From contig NZ_RKLR01000002.1 of the NCBI RefSeq assembly GCF_019599465.1, positions 62,001-126,000 on the forward strand: a stretch of 64,000 bases of DNA, written 5' to 3'. Positions 51,590 through 61,118 of the stretch are shown piece after piece (within the stretch, counting starts at the first letter, position 1; the number at the start of each line of letters is the position of its first letter). The DNA is from Haloarcula rubra (GTDB lineage: Archaea > Halobacteriota > Halobacteria > Halobacteriales > Haloarculaceae). The translations under genes and the position numbers were made by a program. The notes under the pieces were generated by a model, which was given only the letters and a program-made list of their open reading frames with translations, searched no databases and had not been told where the DNA came from.

Positions 51590-52717
51590 ATGAGCGACGA
51601 CCCCGAGGAGGGGATGCTCGGCTGGGACGAGTCCGTGTTCCGGGACGAGCACGTCTTCGAGATAGACTGGCTCCCGGAGACGTTCAAACACCGGGAGACC
51701 CAGATGGAGACGCTGAAGTACTCGCTTCGCCCCGCCGTCCGGGGGTCGCGACCGCTCAACGTCATCGCTCGCGGCCCGCCCGGCACCGGGAAGACGACGG
51801 CGACCCAGATTCTGTTCGACGAGTTGACCGCCCAGACGGACGTGCGCGCGGTCCGGGTCAACTGTCAGGTCGACTCGACGCGCTACGCCGTCTTCTCGCG
51901 GCTGTTCGCCGAGATATTCGACTACGAACCCCCCTCCTCGGGCATCTCCTTCAAGAAGCTGTTCTCACAGATAACCGACAAACTCGTCGAGGAAGACGAG
52001 GTGCTGGTGGTGGCGCTGGACGACGTGAACTATCTCTTCTACGAGTCCGAGGCCAGCGACACGCTGTACTCGCTCCTGCGGGCCCACGAGGCCCACTCCG
52101 GCGCGAAAATCGGCGTCATCTGCGTCTCCTCGGACCTCGAACTCGACGTCATCGAGGCGCTGGACACGCGCGTGCAGTCGGTGTTCCGGCCCGAGGAGGT
52201 GTACTTCAACAAGTACGACCAGACCGAAATCGTGGACATCCTCGACGAACGGGTCGAGCGCGGGTTCAACGAGGGCGTCGTCGGGCCCGCAGTCCTCGAC
52301 AGGGTCGCCGAACTCACCGAAGAACAGGGCGGGGACCTGCGGGTCGGCATCGACCTCCTGCGCCGGGCCGGGATGAACGCCGAGATGCGGGCCTCGCGGT
52401 CGGTCGAACTCGAAGACGTCGAGTCGGCCTACGACAAGTCGAAGTACGTCCACCTCTCGCGACGGTTGCAGGAACTGTCCGACTCGGAGGCGACCCTCGT
52501 GGAGGTCATCGCCGACCACGACGGCAAGCGCGCCGGCGACATCTACGACGCGTTCAACGACACCAGCGGACTGGGCTACACCCGCTACTCGGAGATCATC
52601 AACAAACTCGACCAGTTGGGCATCATCGACGCCGACTACACCGACGTCGAAGGCCGCGGGCGCTCGCGGGAACTGCGCCTCAACTACGACGCCGACGCGG
52701 TGCTGGAGCGGCTGTAA
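51590..52717 (+). CDS. cdc6: Orc1/Cdc6-type replication initiator / origin-binding AAA+ ATPase
   Basis: 375 residues from the ATG at 51590 (MSDDPEEGMLGWDESVFRDE). AAA+ Walker A RGPPGTGKTT (K68 region), Walker B with Asp144-Asp145 (VVALDDVNYL), and sensor/lid segments (QGGDLRVGIDLLRRAGMNAE). The C-terminal ~80 residues form the winged helix (TRYSEIINKLDQLGIIDADY). Archaeal genomes carry several paralogues; I cannot say which origin it serves, and no clear origin-recognition-box array is visible within ~300 nt upstream. Confidence 0.9.
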   Translation: MSDDPEEGMLGWDESVFRDEHVFEIDWLPETFKHRETQMETLKYSLRPAVRGSRPLNVIARGPPGTGKTTATQILFDELTAQTDVRAVRVNCQVDSTRYAVFSRLFAEIFDYEPPSSGISFKKLFSQITDKLVEEDEVLVVALDDVNYLFYESEASDTLYSLLRAHEAHSGAKIGVICVSSDLELDVIEALDTRVQSVFRPEEVYFNKYDQTEIVDILDERVERGFNEGVVGPAVLDRVAELTEEQGGDLRVGIDLLRRAGMNAEMRASRSVELEDVESAYDKSKYVHLSRRLQELSDSEATLVEVIADHDGKRAGDIYDAFNDTSGLGYTRYSEIINKLDQLGIIDADYTDVEGRGRSRELRLNYDADAVLERL

Positions 52718-52768
52718 CACGCTGTCAGTCGGCGTAAACGTATCGCGACGAGAGCGGGCTGAACGGCC

Positions 52769-53260
52769 CTACGCGCGGCCGTTCAGCGGGCAGACGAAGT
52801 AGTTCGGCGGGCCGAAGCCGGGGCGGCCGAGTTCCGTCTCGACGTAGTCGGCGTCGAGGATATCCGCGTCGTTCGAGAGCGGTGCGTCCGCGTTGAACGC
52901 GTCGACGTCCGTCACCTTCGCGCCGAAGTGGGTCCACTGGCCGCCGTTCCAGTCTCGGTCACCGGGGGCCGATTCAGAGACGAACGGGGACAGTTGCTCG
53001 TCGCTCGCGTCCTCGTTGGCCACGATAGGCCGAGTGCCGTCGTGGAGGAAGTAGAGTTTGTCCTCGGGGTCCGGTCGCTCGTCGAGTTGCCGAACCACGT
53101 TCGTCCGCCACAGCACGTCGTTGGCGTAGACGCGTCCGAACTCGCGTGCGTTACTGCTCCCGGCGGCCGCGGTGCCGGTGGCCCCCACACCCACCGTGGC
53201 CATCGCGAGGGCCCCGATCGCGCGGAGGAGTCGTCGTCGGGTCGGAGTTGGCTCGTCCAT
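52769..53260 (-). CDS. Tat-exported protein of unknown function
   Basis: 163 residues from the ATG at 53260 (MDEPTPTRRRLLRAIGALAM), giving a typical Tat leader (RRRLLRAIG, hydrophobic Ala/Gly helix, AAAG cleavage region). The mature part contains KLYFLHDGTRPIVANEDASD and RPGFGPPNYFVCPLNGRA with a single Cys. No lipobox is seen, so it is probably secreted rather than lipidated. I do not recognise the family. Confidence 0.7.
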   Translation of the reverse strand: MDEPTPTRRRLLRAIGALAMATVGVGATGTAAAGSSNAREFGRVYANDVLWRTNVVRQLDERPDPEDKLYFLHDGTRPIVANEDASDEQLSPFVSESAPGDRDWNGGQWTHFGAKVTDVDAFNADAPLSNDADILDADYVETELGRPGFGPPNYFVCPLNGRA

Positions 53261-53397
53261 GGGAGTCACGGGAGGTGGGCACCTCCCGGTCGGGACGACG
53301 TAGCGGGGGTAAAAGGCCGTTTTTCGAAGTTCGGGCCGACTCTCTGCCGCATGCGGGTCGAAACCGTATCGACTCTCTTCCAACTCCGGGCCGACTC

Positions 53398-54183
53398 TCA
53401 CTCCAGTTTCTCGAAGGTCGACTCGGCCCACTGAATCGCGTAGTCGGCGCCGTACTCGCGGTAGGCCTCCGTGTCGAGTGCGGCGAAGGGGGCCGGCAGG
53501 TCGACGCCGTGTTTGACCGCGCTACAGGCCAGTTCCGCGGCCGCGGCGAACCCGGTCTGGCCGCGGGCAATCTCGCCCGCGAGGTCCGAGAGGCGGGGTT
53601 CGAGGCGCTCGCCGGCGTCGGCCCACGCGTCGTACAGGGCGGGGTAGTCCTCGGCCCACTCGCGGAAGGCGGCGCGGGTCTGGATACCGAGGTAGGCGTC
53701 GTACAGCGCCGCGGCGAGTTGATAGGTGTCGGCAGGGCCGAGTCGTGGGTCGGTGACGCGAGCGAACTCGGGGTAGCGCTCGCCGAAGAAGCCGAGGAAG
53801 TGCTCGGGTTCGTCCAGCCCCACCTCGACGAGCGCCTCGGCGACGAGGAAGTCGACGAACGACGACGGCGAGGTTTCGAGACGTGGCTTGACGAACACGC
53901 AGGGTGGCTCGGTCTGGTGGGTCCACGCGACGCCGCCGTCGCCGGGCATCCCGATGGTGAGGTCGCTCCCGGCGAAGCGACGGAGCGGGTCCGGGGCGTC
54001 CTCGGGGACCCACGAGGGGTCGTACGAGAGCGGGTCGACGGAGTCCGTCACGAGGAGGAGTTCCTCGGCGACGGCCGAGTCCAGCGTCTCGAAGTCCCGC
54101 TGGCAGTTCAGGACGAGCGTCTCGGGGGCGTACGCCTCGCGGACCGCGGGTAACTCTCCGTCCAGCGAGCGCTCGGTGAACAT
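53398..54183 (-). CDS. Haloarchaeal conserved protein coupled to a 31-residue membrane peptide
   Basis: 261 residues, acidic, no TM segment. Conserved-looking blocks include CQRDFETLDSAVAEELLLVT, PLRRFAGSDLTIGMPGDGGV and, near the C-terminus, ELACSAVKHGVDLPAPFAAL. No enzyme motif is identified. Its ATG overlaps the stop of the small membrane gene by 1 nt (TGATG), indicating a two-gene operon. Unknown function. Confidence 0.75.
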   Translation of the reverse strand: MFTERSLDGELPAVREAYAPETLVLNCQRDFETLDSAVAEELLLVTDSVDPLSYDPSWVPEDAPDPLRRFAGSDLTIGMPGDGGVAWTHQTEPPCVFVKPRLETSPSSFVDFLVAEALVEVGLDEPEHFLGFFGERYPEFARVTDPRLGPADTYQLAAALYDAYLGIQTRAAFREWAEDYPALYDAWADAGERLEPRLSDLAGEIARGQTGFAAAAELACSAVKHGVDLPAPFAALDTEAYREYGADYAIQWAESTFEKLE

Positions 54184-54278
54184 CAGGCCGAGAACAGGAT
54201 CAGGTTGGCGACGATGACGAGTGACAGCAGTGCCGACGCAGCGATTGTCCCGAGGACGAGTTTCGTTGCCGTGCTCAT
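54183..54278 (-). CDS. 31-residue single-TM peptide gene
   Basis: Minus-strand ATG at 54278; product MSTATKLVLGTIAASALLSL followed by VIVANLILFSA, a single hydrophobic helix with a short polar N-terminus. Its TGA (54185-54183) overlaps the ATG of the next gene by one base, and an ATG-start plus coupling pattern argues that it is real. Possibly a membrane anchor or leader for the 261-residue protein. Confidence 0.6.
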   Translation of the reverse strand: MSTATKLVLGTIAASALLSLVIVANLILFSA

Positions 54279-54350
54279 AGCCGAGTCTATCGCAGGCCCC
54301 GCATTAAACCTTGAGAAACGACTATCCGCTTGCCGGACCCCTGCCTCGGT

Positions 54351-54737
54351 ATGGACAGACAGCGCGTCTCGACCGGGACGGAGTGGGAATCGCAGGTCGG
54401 CTACTCGCGGGCGGTACGCGCCGGCGACACCGTCCGGGTCGCCGGGACCATCGCGACGGACGACGACGGCGAGGTGGTCGCGCCCGGCCAGCCCTACGAA
54501 CAGACGAAACACGCGCTCGCTATCGTCACGGACGCGCTGGACGACCTCGGGGCGAGCGCCGACGACGTCGTCGCCACCCGGATGTACGTCACCGAGATGG
54601 CCCACCAGACCGACGTGGGCCGCGCTCACGAGGAGGTGTTCGGCGACGTGCGACCGGCGGCGACGATGGTCGAGGTGTCGGGACTCGCCGCCGAGGGGGC
54701 CATCGTCGAGGTGGAGGCCGAGGCCAGAGTCGATTAG
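54351..54737 (+). CDS. RidA family protein (second copy)
   Basis: 128 residues from the ATG at 54351 (MDRQRVSTGTEWESQVGYSR). RidA-fold motifs: VGYSRAVRAGDTVRVAGTIA, ALAIVTDALDDLGASADDVV and RPAATMVEVSGLAAEGAIVE. Unlike the copy at 1559 it reaches the VEVEAEA end where the family Glu sits. Probably an enamine/imine deaminase or related scavenger of reactive intermediates. It ends 4 nt inside the convergent MATE gene. Confidence 0.87.
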   Translation: MDRQRVSTGTEWESQVGYSRAVRAGDTVRVAGTIATDDDGEVVAPGQPYEQTKHALAIVTDALDDLGASADDVVATRMYVTEMAHQTDVGRAHEEVFGDVRPAATMVEVSGLAAEGAIVEVEAEARVD

Positions 54738-56199
54738 TCGTCGGCCACGCCGACGCCGGAGCGGCGGGCCACGTCGCGCCACTTCCCCGTCCAGAAGCGG
54801 CCGGTGTTGACCGCCGCCTTCAGGTAGAAGTCGCCGACGAGGGCGACGAAGACGGCGGGCAGACCGAGCCCGAGGCCCGGCGAGACGCTCACCCCGACAA
54901 GCGGCACCGTCACGACGAACGACGCCGGAAGCGCGAGGGCCGCGACGGGCAGACGGAAACAGTAGCCGCCGAGAATCGTGCCGTAGAGCGGCCAGCGAGT
55001 GTCGCCGGCACCCCGGAGACTCCCCCGCATCGTCCGTGAGATGGAGAACCCGGCGACGATGAGGCCGAACACCCGGACGAACTGCGCGGCCAGTCCCGGG
55101 TACTCCGTGCCAAAGAGCGAGACGACGGGGCGGGCGAAGACGACGAGGACGGCGCCGATAGCCAGTTGGACGGCCAGCGCCACCCGGAGGGTCTGCCAGC
55201 CGTACTCGGCCGCCGAGGACTCGTCGCCCGACCCGAGGTGCTGGCCCACGAGCGTCGACGCCGCCGTCGCGTACCCCCACGCGGGCATCAGCGCCAGCAA
55301 CATCACCCGCCGACCGATGGCGTAGGCCGCCAGCGTCGGCGTCCCCAGCACCCCGAGGACGAACAGGAACGGGAACCGCGCGAACGTCTGGAGCAGGCGC
55401 ATCCCCGACAGCGGCAGGGCGACGCGGACGATTTCGGTCAGCAGGCCGAGGTCGAACTGCGGGCCCCGCAGCGGCAACCGCACCGCGTACCGCCCGGAGG
55501 CCAACAGGCCGAAGAAGATGGTCGCCGCCAGCGTGTTGGCGACGGCCGTCCCGATGGCCGCCCCGGCGATGTCCAGCCGCGGGAACGGACCGAGTCCGAA
55601 GATGAGGACGGCGTTGAGCACGACGTTGGTCGGGAGCGTGAGTAGGCGGACGTACATCGGGGTGCGGGTGTCGGCACTCCCCGCGAGCGCCCGCGAGGCG
55701 ACCAAGCTCCAGAAGCGCGGGGCCATCGACAGCATCACGATGGAGAGGTACGTCGCGCCGAAGTCGATAGTGGCGGCGTCGTCGGCGAGGACACCGACGA
55801 GCACGTCCGGGTAGAGCCACGAGACGGCCGTCAGCGGCGCCGACAGGAGGAGCGCTATCCACAGCGACTGCTTGCCGCGAGGTTGGCGCGGGCCGACTGG
55901 TCGCTCCCCTGCAACCGGGAGACGACGCTGATGGTACCCGAGGACACCGCCAGCGAGAGGCCGAAGCCGACGAAGTAGTACTGAAAGCCCAGTTCGAGGC
56001 CGGCGATGGCGGCGTCGCCCAGTGCGACGCCGACCATCAGGAAGTCGGCCAGTCGCAGGAGGATGCGGAGACCGCCGGTGACCATCACCGGCGCGGCGAG
56101 GTCGGTGGCCTCGGTGGCCTTCTGGCGGTCGACCAGTCCGGCACGCGCCAGGAGGGCGGGCACACCCTGTACGAGGCGGTGGAGGAGCCAGCGGACCAT
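54734..56199 (-). pseudogene. MATE family efflux transporter, frameshifted in its N-terminal third
   Basis: The N-terminal part reads MVRWLLHRLVQGVPALLARA from the ATG at 56199 to SRLQGSDQSARANLAA, then one frame runs into SSRCG-stop. In the other frame the expected continuation KQSLWIALLLSAPLTAVSWL starts immediately (around 55873) and runs to GVADD-stop at 54734. The expected junction is NLAAKQSLW, so one base is missing between the GCGGC and AAGCAG segments. The rest has ~10-11 TM helices with the MATE repeat (ADTRTPMYVRLLTLPTNVVL, GAGDTRWPLYGTILGG). Either a pseudogene or an assembly error. Confidence 0.85.
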
Positions 56200-56240
56200 C
56201 TACCGGGAGTGAGGACGGCAAGCCCCTGTCAGTTTCGGCG

Positions 56241-56486
56241 TCAGGGGACCAACTGCTCGCCGTCGTCGTCGTAGACGGTGATGGCCTCGACGGGACAGGC
56301 CCGGGCCGCGAACTTCGCGTCGAACTCCGCGTCGTCGGGTATCTCGCGCACGAACAGGTCCTCGGACTCCTCCTCGCTGTCCGCCAGCACCGCCTTGCCG
56401 GCGTCCTCGTCTCGCTCGAAGGCGTCCCACTCCGCGACACACTGGAACATCCCGATACAGGTGTCACGGTCGTATTCGACGTACAT
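56241..56486 (-). CDS. 3Fe-4S/4Fe-4S single-cluster ferredoxin
   Basis: 81 residues from the ATG at 56486 (MYVEYDRDTCIGMFQCVAEW). Cluster motif TCIGMFQC (C-x5-C) with a third Cys in ARACPVEAI at the C-terminal end. That is the pattern of [3Fe-4S] ferredoxins (C-x5-C...C-P). A ~30-residue acidic insertion (DEDAGKAVLADSEEESEDLF) is halophile-typical. The partner is unknown. It diverges from the helicase gene at 56581. Confidence 0.87.
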   Translation of the reverse strand: MYVEYDRDTCIGMFQCVAEWDAFERDEDAGKAVLADSEEESEDLFVREIPDDAEFDAKFAARACPVEAITVYDDDGEQLVP

Positions 56487-56580
56487 ACAGTCGGGTTGGC
56501 CCGTGACGGCCAAAGGCGTTCCCCTCGGGGCCGCACTCATGACGACAGTTTAAATCGGAGCGGGGTCCAACGGAGGTGTA

Positions 56581-58983
56581 ATGGACGTTGCGGACCTGCC
56601 GGGAGTCCCAGACTGGCTTCCCGACCACCTACGCGACGACGGTATCGAGGAACTGTACCCCCCACAGGCCGAGGCCGTCGACGCGGGGGTCACTCAGGGA
56701 CAGAACATCGTCGCGGCTATCCCCACCGCCAGCGGCAAGACCCTCGTCGCCGAGTTGGCGATGCTCTCCGCCGTCGCCCGCGGCGGGAAAGCCCTCTACA
56801 TCGTCCCCCTGCGGGCGCTCGCCAGCGAGAAGCAGGCCGAGTTCGAGCAGTTCGAGCAGTACGGCCTCGACGTGGGCGTCTCGACGGGGAACTACGAGTC
56901 CGACGGCGGGTGGCTGGGCGACAAGGACATCGTCGTCGCCACCAGCGAGAAGGTCGATTCCCTCGTGCGAAACGATGCGCCGTGGCTCGAAGAGTTGACC
57001 TGCGTCGTCAGCGACGAGGTCCACCTCGTCGACGACAGCCAACGCGGCCCGACGCTGGAGGTGACGCTGGCGAAACTCCGCCGCCTGAACCCCGACCTGC
57101 AGACGGTGGCGCTGTCGGCGACCATCGGCAACGCCGACGAACTGGCGACGTGGCTGGACGCCGAACTCGTCGACTCGGACTGGCGCCCCATCGAGTTGCA
57201 GAAGGGCGTCCACTACGGGCAGGCCTTGCACCTAGAAGACGGGAGTCAGCGGCGCCTCGCCGTGCAGAACAACGAGAAACCGACCGCCGCCGTCGTCCGC
57301 GACACCCTGCAGGACGACTACGACGAGGACGGCGACCTCGTCGAGGAGGGCGGGTCCTCGCTCGTGTTCGTCAACTCCCGGCGCAACGCCGAGGCCGCCG
57401 CGGGGCGACTGGGCAGTACGGTCCACCCCCACCTCACGAGCGAGGAGGAGGCCGAACTCGCGGACGTCGCCGCGGAGATTCGGGACGTGAGCGACACGGA
57501 GACGAGCGACGACCTCGCCGAGGCCGTCGAACAGGGCGCGGCCTTCCACCACGCGGGCCTCGCCCGCGGCCACCGCGAACTCGTCGAGGACGCGTTCCGG
57601 GACCGTCTCGTGAAGGTGGTCTGTGCGACGCCGACGCTCGCGGCCGGGGTCAACACGCCCTCCCGGCGCGTCGTCGTCCGGGACTGGCGGCGCTACGACG
57701 GCACCGCGGGCGGGATGCAACCCCTCTCGGTGCTGGAGGTCCACCAGATGATGGGGCGGGCTGGCCGGCCGGGACTGGACCCCTACGGCGAGGCCGTCCT
57801 CGTCGCCAACAGCCACGACGAACTGGACGAACTGTTCGAGCGGTACGTCTGGGCCGACCCGGAGCCGGTGCGGTCGAAACTGGCCGCCGAACCCGCGATG
57901 CGGACCCACGTCCTCGCCACCGTCGCCTCCGGGTTCGCCCGGTCGCGGTCTGGCCTGCTGGAGTTCCTCGAAGAGACGCTCTATGCCAGTCAGACCGACG
58001 AGACGGGGCGGTTAGAACGTGTGGTCGACGACATGCTGACCTACCTCGAACGGAACGGCTTTCTGGAGATCGACGGCGGCGAACTCGACGCCACGTCGCT
58101 GGGCCACACCGTCTCCAGCCTCTATCTGGACCCGATGAGCGCCGCCGAAATCATCGACGGCCTCCGGGACTGGCAGCGGTCGGCCGCCGAGTCGACGACC
58201 GCGGACGCGGCCGAGGGCGGGTTCACCACGGCGAGCGAACTCGCCGACGGACAGGCCGCCGCGGGCGAGGCTGACCCCGACGACATCTCGGCGCTGGGCC
58301 TCTATCACCTCGTCTCGCGGACGCCGGACATGTACCAACTCTATCTGCGCTCCGGCGACCGCGAGGAGTACGAGATGGAACTGTACGAACGGGAGGACGA
58401 ACTGCTCGGCCCGACTCCCTCGGAGTTCGAGGACGAGCGCTTCGAGGACTGGCTGTCGGCGCTGAAGACCGCCCGCCTGCTGGAGGACTGGGCGGACGAA
58501 GTCGAGGAGGACACCATCACCGAGCGCTACGGCGTCGGTCCGGGCGACATCCGCGGGAAGGTCGAGACGGCCGAGTGGTTGCTGGGGGCCGCCGAGTCGC
58601 TGGCCAGCGAGATAGACACCGACGCCGCCCGCGCGGTCAGCGAGGCCCGCATCCGCGTCGAACACGGGGTGCGCGAGGAACTGGTCGACCTCGCGGGCGT
58701 GCGCGGCGTCGGTCGGAAGCGCGCCCGTCGCCTGTTCGAGGCCGGTATCGGCGACCGCGCCGAACTGCGCGACGCCGCCAAGCCAGTCGTACTGGCGGCG
58801 CTCCGGGGCCGCCGGAAGACCGCCGAGAACGTACTGGAGAACGCCGGTCACCGCGACCCCTCCATGGACGGTATCGAACCGGACCCAGACGTCGACGTCC
58901 TCGACGAGGACCCACGGGACGGCGGCGAGGACGAGGACGGCGTCGAGACCGGCGAGGACCAGTCCAGTCTGGGTGATTTCTGA
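56581..58983 (+). CDS. hel308: Hel308-type superfamily 2 DNA helicase
   Basis: 800 residues. Q motif ([10 protein letters not shown]), Walker [13 protein letters not shown] (GKT at 52-54), DEVH box ([11 protein letters not shown], residues 145-148), motif [17 protein letters not shown] and motif [17 protein letters not shown] (389-403). The C-terminal HhH-like [20 protein letters not shown] matches Hel308, which unwinds lagging-strand-like forks and aids recombination/replication restart. The acidic C-terminal tail ([13 protein letters not shown]) is halophile-like. Its stop overlaps the cgi121 start by one base (TGATG). Confidence 0.93.
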   Translation: MDVADLPGVPDWLPDHLRDDGIEELYPPQAEAVDAGVTQGQNIVAAIPTASGKTLVAELAMLSAVARGGKALYIVPLRALASEKQAEFEQFEQYGLDVGVSTGNYESDGGWLGDKDIVVATSEKVDSLVRNDAPWLEELTCVVSDEVHLVDDSQRGPTLEVTLAKLRRLNPDLQTVALSATIGNADELATWLDAELVDSDWRPIELQKGVHYGQALHLEDGSQRRLAVQNNEKPTAAVVRDTLQDDYDEDGDLVEEGGSSLVFVNSRRNAEAAAGRLGSTVHPHLTSEEEAELADVAAEIRDVSDTETSDDLAEAVEQGAAFHHAGLARGHRELVEDAFRDRLVKVVCATPTLAAGVNTPSRRVVVRDWRRYDGTAGGMQPLSVLEVHQMMGRAGRPGLDPYGEAVLVANSHDELDELFERYVWADPEPVRSKLAAEPAMRTHVLATVASGFARSRSGLLEFLEETLYASQTDETGRLERVVDDMLTYLERNGFLEIDGGELDATSLGHTVSSLYLDPMSAAEIIDGLRDWQRSAAESTTADAAEGGFTTASELADGQAAAGEADPDDISALGLYHLVSRTPDMYQLYLRSGDREEYEMELYEREDELLGPTPSEFEDERFEDWLSALKTARLLEDWADEVEEDTITERYGVGPGDIRGKVETAEWLLGAAESLASEIDTDAARAVSEARIRVEHGVREELVDLAGVRGVGRKRARRLFEAGIGDRAELRDAAKPVVLAALRGRRKTAENVLENAGHRDPSMDGIEPDPDVDVLDEDPRDGGEDEDGVETGEDQSSLGDF

Positions 58984-59471
58984 TGCGGGTCGTCGAGGGC
59001 CGCGCCGAGATTCCGGACGTAGGCGCGTTCGTCGCGGAACTGGACGCCGTCGGCGAGCGACACGGCGCGACGGTGCAGGCGTTCGACGCGCGCTACGTCG
59101 TCGACCGCGCACACCTCGAACGGGCCGTGGCGCTGGCCGACCGCGCCCGAGAGCGGGACGACACCATCGCCGACGACTTCGGCGTCGAGATACTGCTGTA
59201 CGCGGCCGGCCGCCGGCAGATAAACCGCGCGCTGGAGATGGGCGTCAGCGAGGGCGAGTGTCCGGTCGTCGCCGTCGTGGTCGGCGGCGACGAGGCCGGG
59301 GCGGCCGACGACCTGCGTACCCACCTCGAACCCGCCGACGTCCTCGGCACGTACGACCCCGAGCGCGTCCGCTCCTTCTTCGGCGTGACCGACACCGAAC
59401 TCGAAGCCACGGACGGGTCGCTCGCCGACGCCGTCCGCGAGCGGGTGGCGCTGTTGCCGGTCGAGAAGTAG
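58983..59471 (+). CDS. cgi121: KEOPS complex subunit Cgi121
   Basis: 162 residues. N-terminal RVVEGRAEIPDVGAFVAELD, ILLYAAGRRQINRALEMGVS (the conserved helix) and a GVTDTELEATDGSLADAVRE end are typical of archaeal Cgi121. In KEOPS it contacts Bud32 and helps dock tRNA for threonylcarbamoyl transfer to A37 (t6A). Coupled to the upstream helicase gene by a 1-nt overlap. The window also has sua5 at 42464. Confidence 0.9.
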   Translation: MRVVEGRAEIPDVGAFVAELDAVGERHGATVQAFDARYVVDRAHLERAVALADRARERDDTIADDFGVEILLYAAGRRQINRALEMGVSEGECPVVAVVVGGDEAGAADDLRTHLEPADVLGTYDPERVRSFFGVTDTELEATDGSLADAVRERVALLPVEK

Positions 59472-59526
59472 CGAGGGGCGCGCGAAGCGCGGCCCTCGAC
59501 GGAGCGGCGACGGCTGAGAGCCGTCG
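59472..59526 (+). terminator. Two consecutive hairpins immediately after cgi121
   Basis: First hairpin: CGAGGGGCGCGC (59472-59483) pairs with GCGCGGCCCTCG (59487-59498) with one G-G mismatch and a 3-nt GAA loop, starting right after the TAG. Second: CGACGGCT (59508-59515) / AGCCGTCG (59519-59526) with a 3-nt loop. Likely 3'-end structures; no poly-T follows. Confidence 0.5.
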
Positions 59527-59674
59527 AGCGGGACCGAGCGCCGCGAGAGTCCTCGAAGCGACGCGGGGAACGGAACGGACCGCAGAGCAGTAGCGAGGCA
59601 TCGAGCACCATCGTTTTGCCGAACCGTACGTTATGGGAACACATGGACCCGCAGCAGCGCACACGGGGACGTCG

Positions 59675-60988
59675 ATGAGTACGCTCACAGACCCCGTGAC
59701 CGTCGGCGGCCTCACGCTGCCGAACCGCCTCTACCGCGCCCCGGTACTGGAGTGTGCCGGCAACGGCGACGGTGCGGTCGACACCCTCGTCGACGAACTC
59801 GAACCGACCGCCGCCTCCGGCGTCGGCCTCGTCTTTCAGGGTGCGAGCATCGTCACGCCGGAGGGCGGGTGTGCGGCGCCGAACATGACTCGCGTCCACG
59901 ACCCGGACTTCGTCGAGGGCCTCGAACGGCTGACCGACGCGATTCATGCACACGAAGGCAAGATATTCCTACAGCTCGCTCACGGCGGGCTTCGGAGCAT
60001 GGCGACGTGGCACGCCGGCTACCGGGAGCGCCATCCCGAGGAGCGACAGCTGGCCGTCTCCCGGCCGCCGTGGCAGCTACGTGCGCTCGACCGGCTGGGA
60101 CTGATTTCGCTCGACCCGGCCGTGCTCTCGACGGACGAGGTGTACGACCTCGCCGAGCAGTTCGGTCGGTGTGCGGGCTACGCCGTCGACGCCGGCTACG
60201 ACGGCATCCACCTCTCGGCGGCGAACATGAGCCTGATTCAGCAGTTCCTCTCGCCGTTCTACAACCACCGGACCGACGAGTTCGCCGACGGCGTCCGCTT
60301 CCTCGAAGCGGTTCACGACGCCGTCCGGGACCACGCCGGGGACGTGCCGCTGGTGACGAAGGTGCCTGCCGAGACCGTCGCGCCCAGTTTCGTTCGAAGG
60401 CACCTGGCGCTGTCGGACGGTGTCGACGTCGCCGAGCGACTGGCAGCCATCGGTTACGACGCACTGGTCCCCGTCGAGGTGTCGACGTTCTGGGACATGA
60501 GCATCGTCCGCGGCGCGTTCCCGGACCGGGCGTGGACCGCCAGCGACCTGCAGGACGACTACGCGGCGGCGTTCGGTGGCCGCGCACACGCGCGAGCAGT
60601 GGAGTTCCTGAACCGACTGCAAGCGCGCCGCTTCGACCACGAACCGGGCTGGAACGCCGACTTCTGCCGTCGGGTCCGTGAGCGCGTCGACGTGCCGGTG
60701 ATGCTGGAGGGCGGCCTGCGGACGCGGGCCGACTGCGACCGGTATCTGGGCGCCGACGAGGAGGGACCCGCGGCCGACGTGGTCGGGATGGCGCGGCCCT
60801 TCTACGCCGAACCGCGTCTCGGCGCCCGGTTGCTGGACGGCCACGACGCCCTGTGTGCGAGTTGCAACAACTGCACCGTCCCGCAGGTGGCCGGCGAACC
60901 GGGTCGGTGTCGGACGCCGTCTGTCGTGCGGGCACAGGCACGGCTCTCGAAAGACGGTGCCTACGAGAGAAACAATCGAGACACGTGA
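59675..60988 (+). CDS. NADH:flavin oxidoreductase / Old Yellow Enzyme family protein
   Basis: 437 residues from the ATG at 59675 (MSTLTDPVTVGGLTLPNRLY). TIM-barrel FMN signature: LPNRLYRAPVLECAGNGDG, GKIFLQLAHGGLRSMAT (conserved His/Gly), then GYDGIHLSAANMSLIQQFLSP and VPVMLEGGLRTRADCDRYLG. A C-terminal Cys cluster (CASCNNC) is reminiscent of the 4Fe-4S ligand region of dienoyl-CoA reductases. It does not have their second (FAD/NAD) domain. Probably an ene-reductase or fatty-acyl-related oxidoreductase; proximity to PHA genes is suggestive only. Confidence 0.87.
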   Translation: MSTLTDPVTVGGLTLPNRLYRAPVLECAGNGDGAVDTLVDELEPTAASGVGLVFQGASIVTPEGGCAAPNMTRVHDPDFVEGLERLTDAIHAHEGKIFLQLAHGGLRSMATWHAGYRERHPEERQLAVSRPPWQLRALDRLGLISLDPAVLSTDEVYDLAEQFGRCAGYAVDAGYDGIHLSAANMSLIQQFLSPFYNHRTDEFADGVRFLEAVHDAVRDHAGDVPLVTKVPAETVAPSFVRRHLALSDGVDVAERLAAIGYDALVPVEVSTFWDMSIVRGAFPDRAWTASDLQDDYAAAFGGRAHARAVEFLNRLQARRFDHEPGWNADFCRRVRERVDVPVMLEGGLRTRADCDRYLGADEEGPAADVVGMARPFYAEPRLGARLLDGHDALCASCNNCTVPQVAGEPGRCRTPSVVRAQARLSKDGAYERNNRDT

Positions 60989-61118
60989 GTCGTTGGCCGT
61001 CGAATCGTACTCGGCGTCCCGTCTCGCCCGCTCGAAACGTCTCTCAGCCTACAGTTTATTCTGTGACCGACGGGCACGAGAGAAAGCCTCATCCCCCTCG
61101 AACACTGACTGTCGGGCG

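Noticed and set aside
51408-51590. Replication origin next to the orc1/cdc6 gene
   Set aside because: I found no A+T-rich unwinding element or multiple origin-recognition boxes in the short upstream gap; the evidence is only the neighbouring gene and one inverted repeat.
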